Shown here: piece by piece, positions 46,807 through 56,025 of the stretch
How positions within the stretch are numbered: position 1 is the first letter of the stretch
Layout: each line of letters begins with the position of its first letter
Source: an uncultured bacterium
GTDB taxonomy: Bacteria > Bacillota > Limnochordia > DTU080 > JAAYLA01
Length of the DNA: 64,000 bases
Assembly (NCBI GenBank): GCA_937983075.1
Contig: CALKAQ010000063.1
Location: 1 to 64,000, forward strand
Direction: 5' to 3'
The notes under the pieces: generated by a model
Database searches by the model: none
Seen by the model: only the letters and a program-made list of their open reading frames with translations
Told to the model about the DNA's origin: nothing
Position numbers and translations under genes: made by a program

Positions 46807-48117
46807 TCATTCGACCGCGTTGGCTGCCTGGACCGGCTCCTCCGGCGCGGTCGACTCCGCCTCCGCCGCTTTTGCAGCATTCGGGGCATAGCGTTTTTCC
46901 ACGTAGTTGTTCAAAATATCGATGAACTCGGCAACAATGTGATCACCGCGCAGCGTGGTGAACAGTTCTCCATCGACGTACACGGGCGCCTTCGGCTCTT
47001 CAAAAGTGCCCGGAAGCGAGATGCCAATGTCAGCGTGCTTGCTTTCGCCGGGCCCATTGACCACGCAGCCCATGACGGCGACTCTGAGTTCTTCGACACC
47101 CGGATAACGCTCGCGCCACTGCGGCATTTTTTTGCGAATGTACTCCTGAATGTCTCGGGCCATTTCCTGGAAGAAAGTGCTGGTGGTTCGCCCACAACCC
47201 GGGCACGACGTCACTTGCGGTGTGAAGCTGCGTATCTCCAGCGACTGCAAAATTTGTTGGGCAACGCGCACTTCCTCCGCACGATCGCCGCCGGGCGAAG
47301 GCGTGATCGAAATGCGGATGGTGTCACCGATGCCTTGCTGCAGCAGCACCGCCAATCCCGCAGTACTGGCCACAATACCTTTGGTGCCCATGCCGGCTTC
47401 GGTCAAACCGAGGTGCAAAGGATATTCACACATGGCGGCAAGGCGCTGATACACTTCGATCAAGTCTTGCACACCGGAAACTTTGGCACTCAAAATAATG
47501 CGGTTGCTTGGCAGCCCGATTTCTTCAGCAAACCGCGCGGAACGCAGCGCGCTTTCGAGCATCGCCTCGATCATCACCGAGCGTGCATCTTTGGGCCGTT
47601 CGCGTTTGGCATTTTCGTCCATCATTTCGGTGAGGAGCCGTTGATCGAGCGAACCCCAGTTGACCCCAATGCGGATCGGTTTGTTATACTCGATTGCCCG
47701 CTCGATAATGGTACGGAAGTTTTCGTCTTGGCGTTTCCCACCGACGTTTCCCGGATTGATGCGGTATTTGTCGAGAGCTTGAGCACAAGCGGGATATTTG
47801 GTCAACAAAATGTGCCCATTGTAATGGAAATCCCCGATAATCGGCACATTGACGCCGCGTGCCCGCAGCCGCTCGACAATTTCCGGAACGGCTGCTGCCG
47901 CTTCTTCTTGATTCACCGTGATGCGCACCAGTTCGCTGCCGGCTTCAGCCAACGCCTGTATTTGCTCGACGGTTGCGGCGACATCCGCGGTATCGGTATT
48001 GGTCATGGATTGAACGGCAATCGGATGATCACTGCCGATCCATACATTCCCAACCTGAACCGAGAACGTCCGCCGCCTTGGACGGATGCCGTATTGTGGA
48101 GTGTTTTCTGCTGACAC
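46807..48117 (-). CDS. ispG: 4-hydroxy-3-methylbut-2-en-1-yl diphosphate synthase (flavodoxin)
   Basis: This 436-residue [4Fe-4S] enzyme of the MEP pathway makes HMBPP for isoprenoids. It has a TIM-barrel half ([38 protein letters not shown]) and a C-terminal reductase-like half with the cluster cysteines in SCPGCGRTT and [10 protein letters not shown]. The C-terminal tail (about 405-436) is an Ala/Glu-rich extension not typical of the family. GTG at 48117 follows GCGGGGGG. Other MEP genes are not in the window. Confidence 0.95.
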   Translation of the reverse strand: MSAENTPQYGIRPRRRTFSVQVGNVWIGSDHPIAVQSMTNTDTADVAATVEQIQALAEAGSELVRITVNQEEAAAAVPEIVERLRARGVNVPIIGDFHYNGHILLTKYPACAQALDKYRINPGNVGGKRQDENFRTIIERAIEYNKPIRIGVNWGSLDQRLLTEMMDENAKRERPKDARSVMIEAMLESALRSARFAEEIGLPSNRIILSAKVSGVQDLIEVYQRLAAMCEYPLHLGLTEAGMGTKGIVASTAGLAVLLQQGIGDTIRISITPSPGGDRAEEVRVAQQILQSLEIRSFTPQVTSCPGCGRTTSTFFQEMARDIQEYIRKKMPQWRERYPGVEELRVAVMGCVVNGPGESKHADIGISLPGTFEEPKAPVYVDGELFTTLRGDHIVAEFIDILNNYVEKRYAPNAAKAAEAESTAPEEPVQAANAVE

Positions 48118-48298
48118 GATAGGCCCCCCGCAAACTTCTTCCTTGCCCTCAGTGTACCACAAGAGCGGTTTCTTGTGATCCCTATCCGGTGCAGCGGGGA
48201 TGTTGAAAAGGCCTGCCTATATGATGTCGATGCGAAACGCCGACTGCCGGCTGAACCTGACCGTCGACCGATCCGGGAAGGCGCGTTCCGCCATGATC

Positions 48299-48580
48299 CT
48301 AGCCCCAGCTTTCCCGGCCGGCATCATCATAATGAAAGCCGTCTGCTCTCACATGCCCGTCCCCCGTGGCTTGGCGGGCTTCCGCCACGATGTCCTCCAC
48401 ATCTTCCTGCAGTTGGTACACCGAACGCTGGATGCGCTGACCGGCACTCACCATCTGATCGATCACCGCCTGAAGGACCGGACGCATGTGCTGCCGGGTT
48501 ACCGGGCTTAGAGTCAGGATGGCTATCGTACCTACCGCCCCCATGAGCATGCCGCTTAAGAATCCTCGCTGACCGAGCAT
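48299..48580 (-). CDS. small YtxH-like membrane-associated protein
   Basis: This 93-residue protein has a hydrophobic N-terminal helix (FLSGMLMGAVGTIAILTL) and an amphipathic helical part (RPVLQAVIDQMVSAGQRIQRSVYQLQEDVEDIVAEARQ in pieces), the pattern of YtxH-type or DUF5132-type proteins. ATG at 48580 follows AGGGAGG. Its start overlaps the end of the giant P-type ATPase gene by 25 bases, so the two are translationally coupled. A similar small protein (53159-53407) is encoded on the other side of the ATPase. Confidence 0.7.
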   Translation of the reverse strand: MLGQRGFLSGMLMGAVGTIAILTLSPVTRQHMRPVLQAVIDQMVSAGQRIQRSVYQLQEDVEDIVAEARQATGDGHVRADGFHYDDAGRESWG

Positions 48581-51500
48581 GATGCATTCCTCCCTGCGTT
48601 TGTAGGTTTGCTGATGGCCGGAACTTCCGATGCAATTTGAATCAGCAGCGGCGGGATGAGGCCGAAGGCACCGGATCCGTCCGTCACGGGCGTAAGATGG
48701 AACCAGTTGCGAATGAACGGCACCGTCAGTCCTGCCCATAGCATCCCCCAGGCACCCAACATACTACTCGGCAGCCAATTGTTTTCTCCGCTGCGCGGCG
48801 CGGCTTTTGCGGCTGCTTCCTGCCGGTGCTTGCTCACTTGCAGCAGCTGGCTCACCGCCGCGCTCACGAAACCGGCGGTTCGCGCTTGAGCAATGTCACC
48901 TCGCTGCAAGACGAAGCTGAACGCAGCCAAACCGCTCACGGCGGTGCGTATGCCGTTGATGATGATGCGGCGCTGCATCTCTTCGTCCGTGAACGAGCCC
49001 GAGCGTTCCAAAACAAGCATCGGCTGCACGGACGTTCCTGCCGTCGAAGACACTGCCGCCGCTCCGGTGAAGGGCGCGTCGCCGCGTCCGCCGGAATGAC
49101 GATCGGCATGTTCGGGATCGCCGTCGTGCGAAAGAGCGAGGCCCAGCGCGGGCAGCGCATCGGTAAATACGTTCATCAACAGGATTTGGCTCGGCAGCAG
49201 CGGCGGCGGCATTCCAAACGCCATTGCGCCGGCCATGAAGAGAATTTCCCCCAAATTGCCTGCCGCCAAGAACCCGGTCGCCGAACGAAGACGTTTGCGC
49301 AACCGCGTGCCTTCCTTCACACAGCGGACAATGCCGGCCAGGGTATCCTCCATCAGAAGTACGTCGGCCGCTTCAACGGCCGCGGGTGTTCCGTCAGCCA
49401 AAGCAATGCCGACGTCGGCCTGGCGCAAAGCGGGCGCATCGTTCACGCCGTCCCCGGTGACGGCGACCACCTCACCATTTCTTTGCAACGCCTCCACAAT
49501 GCGCATCTTTTCATGCGGCGTCACGCGGGCAAAAACGTCGACGTCGCCCACACAGGCGGCAAGTTCCCGCCTTGACAATGCCGCCACTTCAGGCCCCGTC
49601 ATGACGCGAGGCGAATCGCCTCCGATATGGAGTTGGCGCGCAATGGCCTCAGCGGTGCGGACGTGATCCCCGGTGATCATGACGGTACGCACCCCCGCTT
49701 CTTGGAAACTGCGCAGCGCTTCGGCCGTTTCCGGGCGCAGCGGATCGGAAAACGATACGGTGCCCGCATAAATCAACTCCGCAGCGAGGCCGTCCGGTGT
49801 GTCACCCGAGCGGGCCGGGCGATAAGCCAAGCTGAGCAAGCGCCGTCCTAAATCGGCTTCCTCCATTCCTCGCTCCAACAGGGATTGACGCTCGCTCTCG
49901 GTGAGATCGCGCCTCTTCCCTCCGATGAGAATGCCCGTGCATTGAGGAATCACGCGCTCCGGCGCCCCCTTCACGAGCACCCAAGCTTCTTCATCGTCGC
50001 CGCACAGCACGGCCATGTAGCCGGCGACGGCATCAAAAGGCCGCTCAGTGACTCGCGGATACTTCGCATGCCAACGTTCATGATCGAAACCGACTTGCTC
50101 CGCCAACCGGACGAGCGCCAATTCCATCGGATCGCCCGTCCATTGACCGTCGGCACCTTTTTGAACATCGTTGCAGCCGGCACCGACGAGAATTGCCCAG
50201 CGGAGTTCCCGCACCCACCCCATGCGGGACGACAACGCACGCGGGGTCAGCCCTGTCGCCTCGACAACACGGCCCCCGGGCAGGAGCAGCCGTTCAACAC
50301 GCATGTTGTTTTGCGTCAACGTTCCCGTCTTGTCAAGGCAGAGCACGGAAACACAGCCCAGCGCCTCGAGTGCTCCCAGGCGTTTGACGGCCACGCGTCC
50401 CGGTCGCAGCCGTCCGGCGCACGCCGCATACGACAAGGTCAAAATAGCCGGCAGCCCTTCGGGTATCGCAGCCAGCGCCATGCTGATTCCGGTGCTGATC
50501 ATGAGCCCCCGTGGATGCCCGCGCAACGTACCGAGGAGCGTCACGCCGAGGCCGACGGCAGCCGACAGCAGCAGCGTCTTGCGAAACCACCGCCCCAGCT
50601 CACGCTGCAGCGGTCCCGCCGGTCGAACTTGGCGATTCATTGCCGTCGCCAGCCGGCTCGCCCGGGTATGCCTGCCGGTGGCCACAACGAGCGCGATGAT
50701 TCGCCCGCGTATTAAATAGGTACCTGCCCAAATCATGGATGGAGCGTGACGATCGGTCAAAGCCGGTTCGCCGCTGCGTGTCCACGCGGTCGGGAAAACG
50801 TTTTCATCCACCTCATCGAGCGTTGCCGGCGGTGTTTTCGCAATGCCTTCGCTTTCCCCGGTTAAATGGCTCTCGTCCACAAGCGCGCCGCGCTCGACCA
50901 GCACCAGGGCGTCCGCGGGAACGACATCGCCGCCTTTCAGCTGGATGAGATCGCCCGGCACGAGCATGGTGTCCGGCACGGTCGTCCATTTTCCGTCGCG
51001 GCGCACCTCCACGCGAGGGCGCTCTTGCGGCTTGGCGGCGTATGCGGGCTGTCCGGCGCGCAGCTCCTGGGCAGCGCCCAGCAATGCGTTCACCACCAAC
51101 AAAAATCCCATGGCGATGGCATCCGACCGCTGACCGACGAGTGCTGAAACACCCGCTCCCAAGGCGAGAATGAGCACGAGTGGGCCGCGAAACTGGCGCG
51201 CAACGGCTTCAAGCGGCGTAAGCGGCCGCACCTCCAGCATTTGATTCGGGCCGACTTCAGCCAGGCGCAAGCCGGCTTCAAATGAAGTCAGTCCGTCATA
51301 CGTGTGCAGCTCTCGGGGCAGGCCGGCTCGCAGTTCCTCCCACCGCATCTCCGTCCTGCCATGGTGGCGATCCCGTCGTTGAAACCGCGGCGGCGGAGGG
51401 TCTACCGTTGTGCCGACAAACGCAGCCAGCAGCGCAGCACATTCCACCGCAGCCGCTGCGATGCCCGGACCAATTCGCCCCGCCGAGGCCAAGCTCATGA

Positions 51501-52953
51501 TTGCCAGGTTGGCGACGGTCGACACGCCGGCCACGCGCTCACAAGCCGTATCGACTCGCTGTGCCAACCGCAGCAGGCGAATGAGTCCCCGAGGCCCGGA
51601 ATCGCCGAGATGGATCACGGCTCCGTCGGCACCGACAAACCGCCAAGCAAGCGGCAAAGGTTCACCTGCGTTCGCACTTTTTGCGCCGTCCGCCGTGACG
51701 AGCCCCACCGCATGTTTTTTGACAAGACGCTCGTACACGTCCCGAGCTGGCGCCGATGTGACAAGATCCGCCCCTGTCGCATGCGCCATGCGCTCCAACC
51801 GCTTGTCGGATGAACCAGCGCCCGTAAGGCCTGCGACGATGACGTGATCCACACCGCATTCACGCAGCGACCCGAGCAGCGCCGTCAGCTCACGATCCGC
51901 CCCACCGGGATGCTCGGTGCCCGTCGCGCGTTCCAAGTCCGGGAAGAGCGCGGCATCGATGATGATGCCGTCAAACCGTGTCAACCGCTCCCATGCGGGC
52001 CAATGGTTCAGCCGCATGCCGCCTTCATCGATCGCTCGGATTGCATGGGCTTGGATGACGACGCCGCCTACACGTGCCGGCCGTGGATTGCCTGCCAACA
52101 GCACCGCCAGTGCGCACCACGGATTTCCGGTGAGCAGCCAGGTTAAAGCCGCTCCTTGCCATCCTGTGCGCTCGCGCCGTGCAATCCTCTCTCTTAAACG
52201 CCCGGGAAGGGGCGGATATCCCCGGTGGCGACGGCCTAGTGGCATCGCTCGCACATGATGGGCAGCCATGTACCGATACACACGGCTGGTGTAAATGGAA
52301 GTCAACTGAATGACATTCCCTTGGACAGCGTGCAGACCCGTCGTCAAAGCGGGTATGGCTTCGTCACCTGCAGTGGAAGCCTCGTGTTCCGGGCTGATGC
52401 CGTAGCCTTGCATCAGCGTCAGCATCCACGACGCGAGCGGCAGCCAAGGCGCCGCAGCGAAGCGCCATCCTGCCAGACGCGCAAATGCCGCTCCGACGCC
52501 GAGAAGCAAACACCAGCCGGCCCAAGCGGCGTCCTGCCGCCGGAAGTCCTGATCCGTGCCGCGGAAGCCGGCGCTGCCATTCTTGACGTGCCTGCCGTTT
52601 CGTGCCGCTTCACCGACTTCAGCGGCACGGCTGCCCGTATGCTGCAAAAGGGCAGCTTTCAAGTGCGACACAACGTGATCCGGTGCAAGTTGTGGCTCAT
52701 GCTGAATGAGAAAGTTCCCCGTGCGATCGCTCCAACGCACCGACTGAATACCGTCCTGCCGCTGCAAGTCCGCCGCAATGGTAGACGCGGTGTCCGGATC
52801 CAGCAATTGGATTCGGCGATTGCCGCTCGAATCGCCTACGCCGAAGAACACTTGAACACGCATTCTTCCAGGCAAACGGTGTCGAACTCGTACGTCTGCG
52901 CTTCGAGCTTCGTCGAACGGCCTCAGACCAAACCGGGAGAATTGCGAAGACAA
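48556..52953 (-). CDS. giant two-part P-type ATPase (CtpI-like)
   Basis: This 1465-residue membrane protein has an HMA-like N-terminal domain (about 20-100). Then comes a degenerate P1B-type half (about 135-520), in which the phosphorylation motif DKTGT is replaced by IIDAALFPDL. The C-terminal half (about 535-1465) is a complete P2-type pump with TGES at 698-701, AIPEGLPAI (829-837), the phospho-acceptor Asp874 in LCLDKTGTLTQNN, and VTGDGVNDAPALRQADVGIAL. Such double-length pumps occur in mycobacteria (CtpI) and some Bacillota; the transported ion is not known. The TTG at 52953 has AGGAGGG 6-7 bases upstream. It is flanked by two small YtxH-like genes. Confidence 0.9.
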   Translation of the reverse strand: MSSQFSRFGLRPFDEARSADVRVRHRLPGRMRVQVFFGVGDSSGNRRIQLLDPDTASTIAADLQRQDGIQSVRWSDRTGNFLIQHEPQLAPDHVVSHLKAALLQHTGSRAAEVGEAARNGRHVKNGSAGFRGTDQDFRRQDAAWAGWCLLLGVGAAFARLAGWRFAAAPWLPLASWMLTLMQGYGISPEHEASTAGDEAIPALTTGLHAVQGNVIQLTSIYTSRVYRYMAAHHVRAMPLGRRHRGYPPLPGRLRERIARRERTGWQGAALTWLLTGNPWCALAVLLAGNPRPARVGGVVIQAHAIRAIDEGGMRLNHWPAWERLTRFDGIIIDAALFPDLERATGTEHPGGADRELTALLGSLRECGVDHVIVAGLTGAGSSDKRLERMAHATGADLVTSAPARDVYERLVKKHAVGLVTADGAKSANAGEPLPLAWRFVGADGAVIHLGDSGPRGLIRLLRLAQRVDTACERVAGVSTVANLAIMSLASAGRIGPGIAAAAVECAALLAAFVGTTVDPPPPRFQRRDRHHGRTEMRWEELRAGLPRELHTYDGLTSFEAGLRLAEVGPNQMLEVRPLTPLEAVARQFRGPLVLILALGAGVSALVGQRSDAIAMGFLLVVNALLGAAQELRAGQPAYAAKPQERPRVEVRRDGKWTTVPDTMLVPGDLIQLKGGDVVPADALVLVERGALVDESHLTGESEGIAKTPPATLDEVDENVFPTAWTRSGEPALTDRHAPSMIWAGTYLIRGRIIALVVATGRHTRASRLATAMNRQVRPAGPLQRELGRWFRKTLLLSAAVGLGVTLLGTLRGHPRGLMISTGISMALAAIPEGLPAILTLSYAACAGRLRPGRVAVKRLGALEALGCVSVLCLDKTGTLTQNNMRVERLLLPGGRVVEATGLTPRALSSRMGWVRELRWAILVGAGCNDVQKGADGQWTGDPMELALVRLAEQVGFDHERWHAKYPRVTERPFDAVAGYMAVLCGDDEEAWVLVKGAPERVIPQCTGILIGGKRRDLTESERQSLLERGMEEADLGRRLLSLAYRPARSGDTPDGLAAELIYAGTVSFSDPLRPETAEALRSFQEAGVRTVMITGDHVRTAEAIARQLHIGGDSPRVMTGPEVAALSRRELAACVGDVDVFARVTPHEKMRIVEALQRNGEVVAVTGDGVNDAPALRQADVGIALADGTPAAVEAADVLLMEDTLAGIVRCVKEGTRLRKRLRSATGFLAAGNLGEILFMAGAMAFGMPPPLLPSQILLMNVFTDALPALGLALSHDGDPEHADRHSGGRGDAPFTGAAAVSSTAGTSVQPMLVLERSGSFTDEEMQRRIIINGIRTAVSGLAAFSFVLQRGDIAQARTAGFVSAAVSQLLQVSKHRQEAAAKAAPRSGENNWLPSSMLGAWGMLWAGLTVPFIRNWFHLTPVTDGSGAFGLIPPLLIQIASEVPAISKPTNAGRNASCSVSEDS

Positions 52954-53158
52954 AAGCTTCCCTCCTGCTTCGTTACCCGGCTATTATGGCTAATCGATCC
53001 CCGGCCTCATACCCAGCACACATTACCGTTCGCTGCCGCCATAAGGCGCAGTCCGAGCGTGGACGCGGACGGCGACGGATGGATGCCCGACGAACTGGAT
53101 ACCCTAGCTGGAGACCGAAACGAAGCTGCTGCGGCCCAAAGTTTTCCGAAGGAGTGTC

Positions 53159-53407
53159 GTGACCGTGGAGTTATTTGAAAAGCTCGGGCTCACCGGAACG
53201 TGGGGGACCGTCGTCGGCGTTGCGGCCGTTGCTCTGGCCGTCTCGCCGACGCTGCGCAAACGCGCCCGTCAAGCGATGGTGTCGGCAACGGCGTCGCTCA
53301 TCGACTTGGCCGACGAAATTCGCTCCATGGGCGCCGAAGCGGTGGAAAATGCTCAAGCGATGGCGCAGTCCCGAAACGGTGACGTGCCGCACTACGACAC
53401 ACCATAA
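53159..53407 (+). CDS. small membrane-associated protein divergent from the P-type ATPase
   Basis: This 82-residue protein has one hydrophobic segment (GTVVGVAAVALAVSPTL) and a following amphipathic helix (about 33-65), much like the small protein on the other side of the ATPase. It resembles DUF5132/YtxH-type proteins found next to double P-type ATPases; the match is by pattern, not proven homology. GTG at 53159 is 4 bases after AAGGAG, and a second GTG at 53165 has better spacing. It shares a 205-base divergent region with the ATPase. Confidence 0.65.
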   Translation: MTVELFEKLGLTGTWGTVVGVAAVALAVSPTLRKRARQAMVSATASLIDLADEIRSMGAEAVENAQAMAQSRNGDVPHYDTP

Positions 53408-53412
53408 AACTG

Positions 53413-53438
53413 AAGGCCTCCGGCATGCCGGAGGCCTT
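53413..53438. terminator. palindromic terminator between convergent genes
   Basis: A 26-base perfect palindrome centred on GCATGC, followed by TTTT on the plus strand, ends the small-protein gene. It lies 8 bases before the end of the convergent Gln-rich gene. Confidence 0.85.
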
Positions 53439-53445
53439 TTCGTTC

Positions 53446-53859
53446 TTAGACAAACTGCGGGAAGGACTGCGGATTCAACGACTGACCGATGCTGCCGGTA
53501 CCATACTGCCCAAACTGCTGCTGACTGTATGGGCTGTGGCCGAAGAATTGCGTCTGAGGATAGCTCTGGAAAAACTGAGTCTGCGGGAAGAACTGCTGTG
53601 TCTGATACGGCTGCGTCTGGTAATGCTGCGCTTGGAGCTGCTGAACCATTTGCAGACCGGTTTGCACAAGTTGGCGAATTTGCTGCTGCGCTTGCTGTTC
53701 GCGCTGAGCAAGCTGATTAAGTAAACTTGCGTTCTGGCTTTCGACCTGGCGAAGCTGCTGCAGCAGCTGCTCATTTTGCGCCTCGAATTGCTGAACTTGG
53801 TTGGCAAGTGCCTGGAACTGTTGAAACGTCGCCTGCGGTGTGTTTTGGAATTGCATCAC
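53446..53859 (-). CDS. Gln-rich coiled-coil protein with aromatic QTQFF-type tail
   Basis: This 137-residue protein has a long coiled coil (about 10-75; QQFEAQNEQLLQQLRQVESQ is typical). The low-complexity tail is made of Gln, Tyr, Phe, Pro and Gly with near-repeats such as PYQTQQFFPQTQFFQSYPQ. It has no signal peptide. Such composition is seen in spore coat, adhesive or aggregation-prone proteins, but none is matched with certainty. GTG at 53859 has AGGAGGGG 7 bases upstream. The 242 bases upstream (53860-54101) are AT-richer than the surroundings and hold no other feature that I can support. Confidence 0.7.
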   Translation of the reverse strand: MMQFQNTPQATFQQFQALANQVQQFEAQNEQLLQQLRQVESQNASLLNQLAQREQQAQQQIRQLVQTGLQMVQQLQAQHYQTQPYQTQQFFPQTQFFQSYPQTQFFGHSPYSQQQFGQYGTGSIGQSLNPQSFPQFV

Positions 53860-54101
53860 GGGTATTCCCCTCCTGGAATAATTTTGTCTTATCATTTGCC
53901 TAGCGTTTCTCATTCCTCACCCAAATAACCGCCCCAATTTCATACATTGATCCCGCTCCATAATTTCAGCCCCGGGGGAGTACATACGCCCAGCCTTCCT
54001 CGACATACAAGTGAAGATAAAAGGAAATAGCTGCATAGCTCACCGGCCGATGGACCATGCTGACAGCAGGGGAAGGATTTTACGAGGAGGGACTGCTCGC
54101 C

Positions 54102-55046
54102 ATGTCGTTGTCATGCTACCGATGCCGCCGCTCCGATAACGATAAATGGTATTTTTCCGTTGCCATGGATCCCCAACGCCTTGTCCGGTCTGGGCTCGTC
54201 TGTCCAAGCTGCCACGATGAGTTGAACACAGCGGGAATCATCATTGGCTATTTGCCGTTTAACGGTGACGGTATTGGCTGGGTTCGGTCCGCCCTCACCT
54301 TGCGATCGCTCTCCGATTCTTATGCAGCGCAAGATTTCCAGTTCGGCGCCATTCGGCGCATTGCCGGGCCCATTGATTCCCGGCCGCGGCGGGACATTCG
54401 TTCGCAACTGCAAGCGGTAGCCGACGTATACGGGTGGATATCTCGTACCCACAACGGTCCTGACACGTATGAGGGTTGGCTCTTCCACGTCACTTCGGGG
54501 TTGCTGCAAACGATGCTGGACGATGAACGTCTCTCCCCTGCCGACCCGCTCGAACGGCGGCGGTTCCACAATGTCCTTGCCTTCCACGGAGCCATCGTGC
54601 GGGCAGCGGGCAAAAGCCGACGCCAAGCTCTCACCCAAGCCATTGTCGGCATGTGTGCGGCGACGTTTTCTGCGGCGTTTCGTGCCGGAGTCCCCGAATC
54701 GCACCGGGACCCCAAGCCCGCGAGCGAATTTCTCAAAGAGTTGATTGACAAGCCGACTCGCCCCATGACAGCTTTTCGCACGCTCGAATGCTTAGCCGCA
54801 GGAAACCCGTGGCTCGTCTTTTTCGCAAGCCAGCTGCCGAACCTGCCGGCAGCGAGCATCAAGCGCATTGCCGAAATGCTTCTCGCCGCCATCAACACCC
54901 CGGAAGACTTTCAACGGCGCGAAGCGGTGCTGCGGGCGATCCATTGGGAAGACCGCTTCCTCTATCGCCTGCCTGAAATCGCCCCCCAGATCATCAACGC
55001 AACGCGCCTCCCCCAAAAAAGCTCTTCGCCTTCGGATACGGTGTGA
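54102..55046 (+). CDS. zinc-ribbon protein of unknown function
   Basis: This 314-residue protein begins with a zinc-ribbon-like motif: CYRC at residues 5-8 and CPSC about 27 residues later. The rest is mainly helical, with a loop of Arg-rich text (GPIDSRPRRDIRSQLQAVADVYGW) and a helical C-terminal half. I do not recognise a family. ATG at 54102 follows GAGGAGGG by 10-11 bases. It stands alone, followed by a 10-bp hairpin at 55095-55123. It is not clearly related to the other zinc-ribbon orphan at 13070-14065. Confidence 0.65.
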   Translation: MSLSCYRCRRSDNDKWYFSVAMDPQRLVRSGLVCPSCHDELNTAGIIIGYLPFNGDGIGWVRSALTLRSLSDSYAAQDFQFGAIRRIAGPIDSRPRRDIRSQLQAVADVYGWISRTHNGPDTYEGWLFHVTSGLLQTMLDDERLSPADPLERRRFHNVLAFHGAIVRAAGKSRRQALTQAIVGMCAATFSAAFRAGVPESHRDPKPASEFLKELIDKPTRPMTAFRTLECLAAGNPWLVFFASQLPNLPAASIKRIAEMLLAAINTPEDFQRREAVLRAIHWEDRFLYRLPEIAPQIINATRLPQKSSSPSDTV

Positions 55047-55094
55047 CCGTTTCGCAGCTCGTATGTCCCTCGCTCACCATTGGCAATCAGTCAA

Positions 55095-55123
55095 GGCCTC
55101 GACGTCCCGCAGGCGTCGAGGCC
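55095..55123 (+). terminator. hairpin after the zinc-ribbon gene
   Basis: A perfect 10-bp stem (GGCCTCGACG 55095-55104, CGTCGAGGCC 55114-55123) with a 9-base loop lies 49 bases after the stop. No T-run follows. Confidence 0.5.
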
Positions 55124-55266
55124 AAACATTGTCTCCGTCCTTCGCCTTCTTGTGCCAAACCTTGGCTTTTTTCGACTGTCCAGCCCCCAAAGGACCACGG
55201 CACGCTTTTCCAGAAATCTATAATTGAAGTCTTCGGAACATCTGCAATGCTTGGGAGGAACGTGTA

Positions 55267-55767
55267 TTGGCTACCATTCGCGGACGTGTTGGCGGTGAAA
55301 TGATCGGCAAAGATGTCGATCTCGTCATCGAAGGTTCAACCATGCGCGGGCGGATTGGCGGACCGCAGTTGGGCAACGATCTCTATTTGGAGATTTCAGG
55401 CAATCAGGTTAGAGGCCGTCTCGGCGGAAAAGTCTTCGGCCAAGACGTACGCGGCGAACTCACGCAAAATTCGTTCAAGGGAAGATTGGGTGGCCAAATT
55501 ATCGGCAAAGATCTGGTGTTGACCAACCAAAACGGCCACATCACCGGACGCCTGGGCGGTACAGTGGATGGCTGGTCGTTCGACCTGCAGTTCGATCCCC
55601 GGCAAGGTTTGCTGTACGGACGAGCCGGCGGAGCCGTTTACGGCAACAACGTCAATCTCAAACTCACGGGAAACATTGCCGGTATTGTCGGAGCTCTTGT
55701 CGCCGGTATTACCGTGCATTACATCTTGTCGCAGATGCCAAACAACAACCCGGGCGTTCAACCATGA
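55267..55767 (+). CDS. GRLGG-repeat protein, predicted beta-repeat fold
   Basis: This 166-residue protein consists of six tandem repeats of about 22 residues, each with the core x-G-R-(L/I/V/A)-G-G-x3-G-x-(D/N/S)-(V/L/F)-x-(L/G): for example RGRVGGEMIGKDVDL and KGRLGGQIIGKDLVL. A C-terminal hydrophobic helix (IAGIVGALVAGITVHYIL) follows. Alternating beta strands and GG turns suggest a beta-solenoid or beta-barrel. I do not know a named family. There is no signal peptide, so the C-terminal helix may anchor it to the inner face of the membrane. TTG at 55267 follows GGGAGG; a TATAAT lies at 55219-55224. Monocistronic. Confidence 0.75.
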   Translation: MATIRGRVGGEMIGKDVDLVIEGSTMRGRIGGPQLGNDLYLEISGNQVRGRLGGKVFGQDVRGELTQNSFKGRLGGQIIGKDLVLTNQNGHITGRLGGTVDGWSFDLQFDPRQGLLYGRAGGAVYGNNVNLKLTGNIAGIVGALVAGITVHYILSQMPNNNPGVQP

Positions 55768-56025
55768 ACTTCCGTTTCAGTGAATAAAGAAGGAGTCCAA
55801 GCGAAGCAGTCGAATTGGGATTTATCTCCCTATTCCATTCTGTGTCATGGAACATCTCCCAATTTCATTCATTACAGAAGCTCAGCGCGGCAAAGGAGGT
55901 GCGGAGCTTAACATAAAAAACCACACGATTCTGTAAAAAACCGGATGTATTTCGTGCCAAATTCAACCGCCGCGTTGACAGCGGCGAAACAGCTGTCACT
56001 ACCATACGACAGGAGGTTTGGCAGG

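Noticed and set aside
46711..48114. 467-residue frame opposite ispG
   Set aside because: ispG carries all cluster cysteines and family motifs; the opposite frame has none.
48158..48177. 7-bp hairpin in the gap upstream of ispG
   Set aside because: CACAAGA/TCTTGTG has no T-tract and overlaps the likely ispG promoter area; too weak to call.
53560..53720. Repetitive CTG-rich DNA that could suggest a CRISPR or satellite array
   Set aside because: The repeats are irregular and explained by Gln codons of the coiled-coil protein; no spacers exist. No CRISPR array was seen anywhere.
55267..55640. Periodic GGCGG DNA as a possible non-coding repeat
   Set aside because: The period is a multiple of three and codes for the GRLGG repeats in one frame with a ribosome site.
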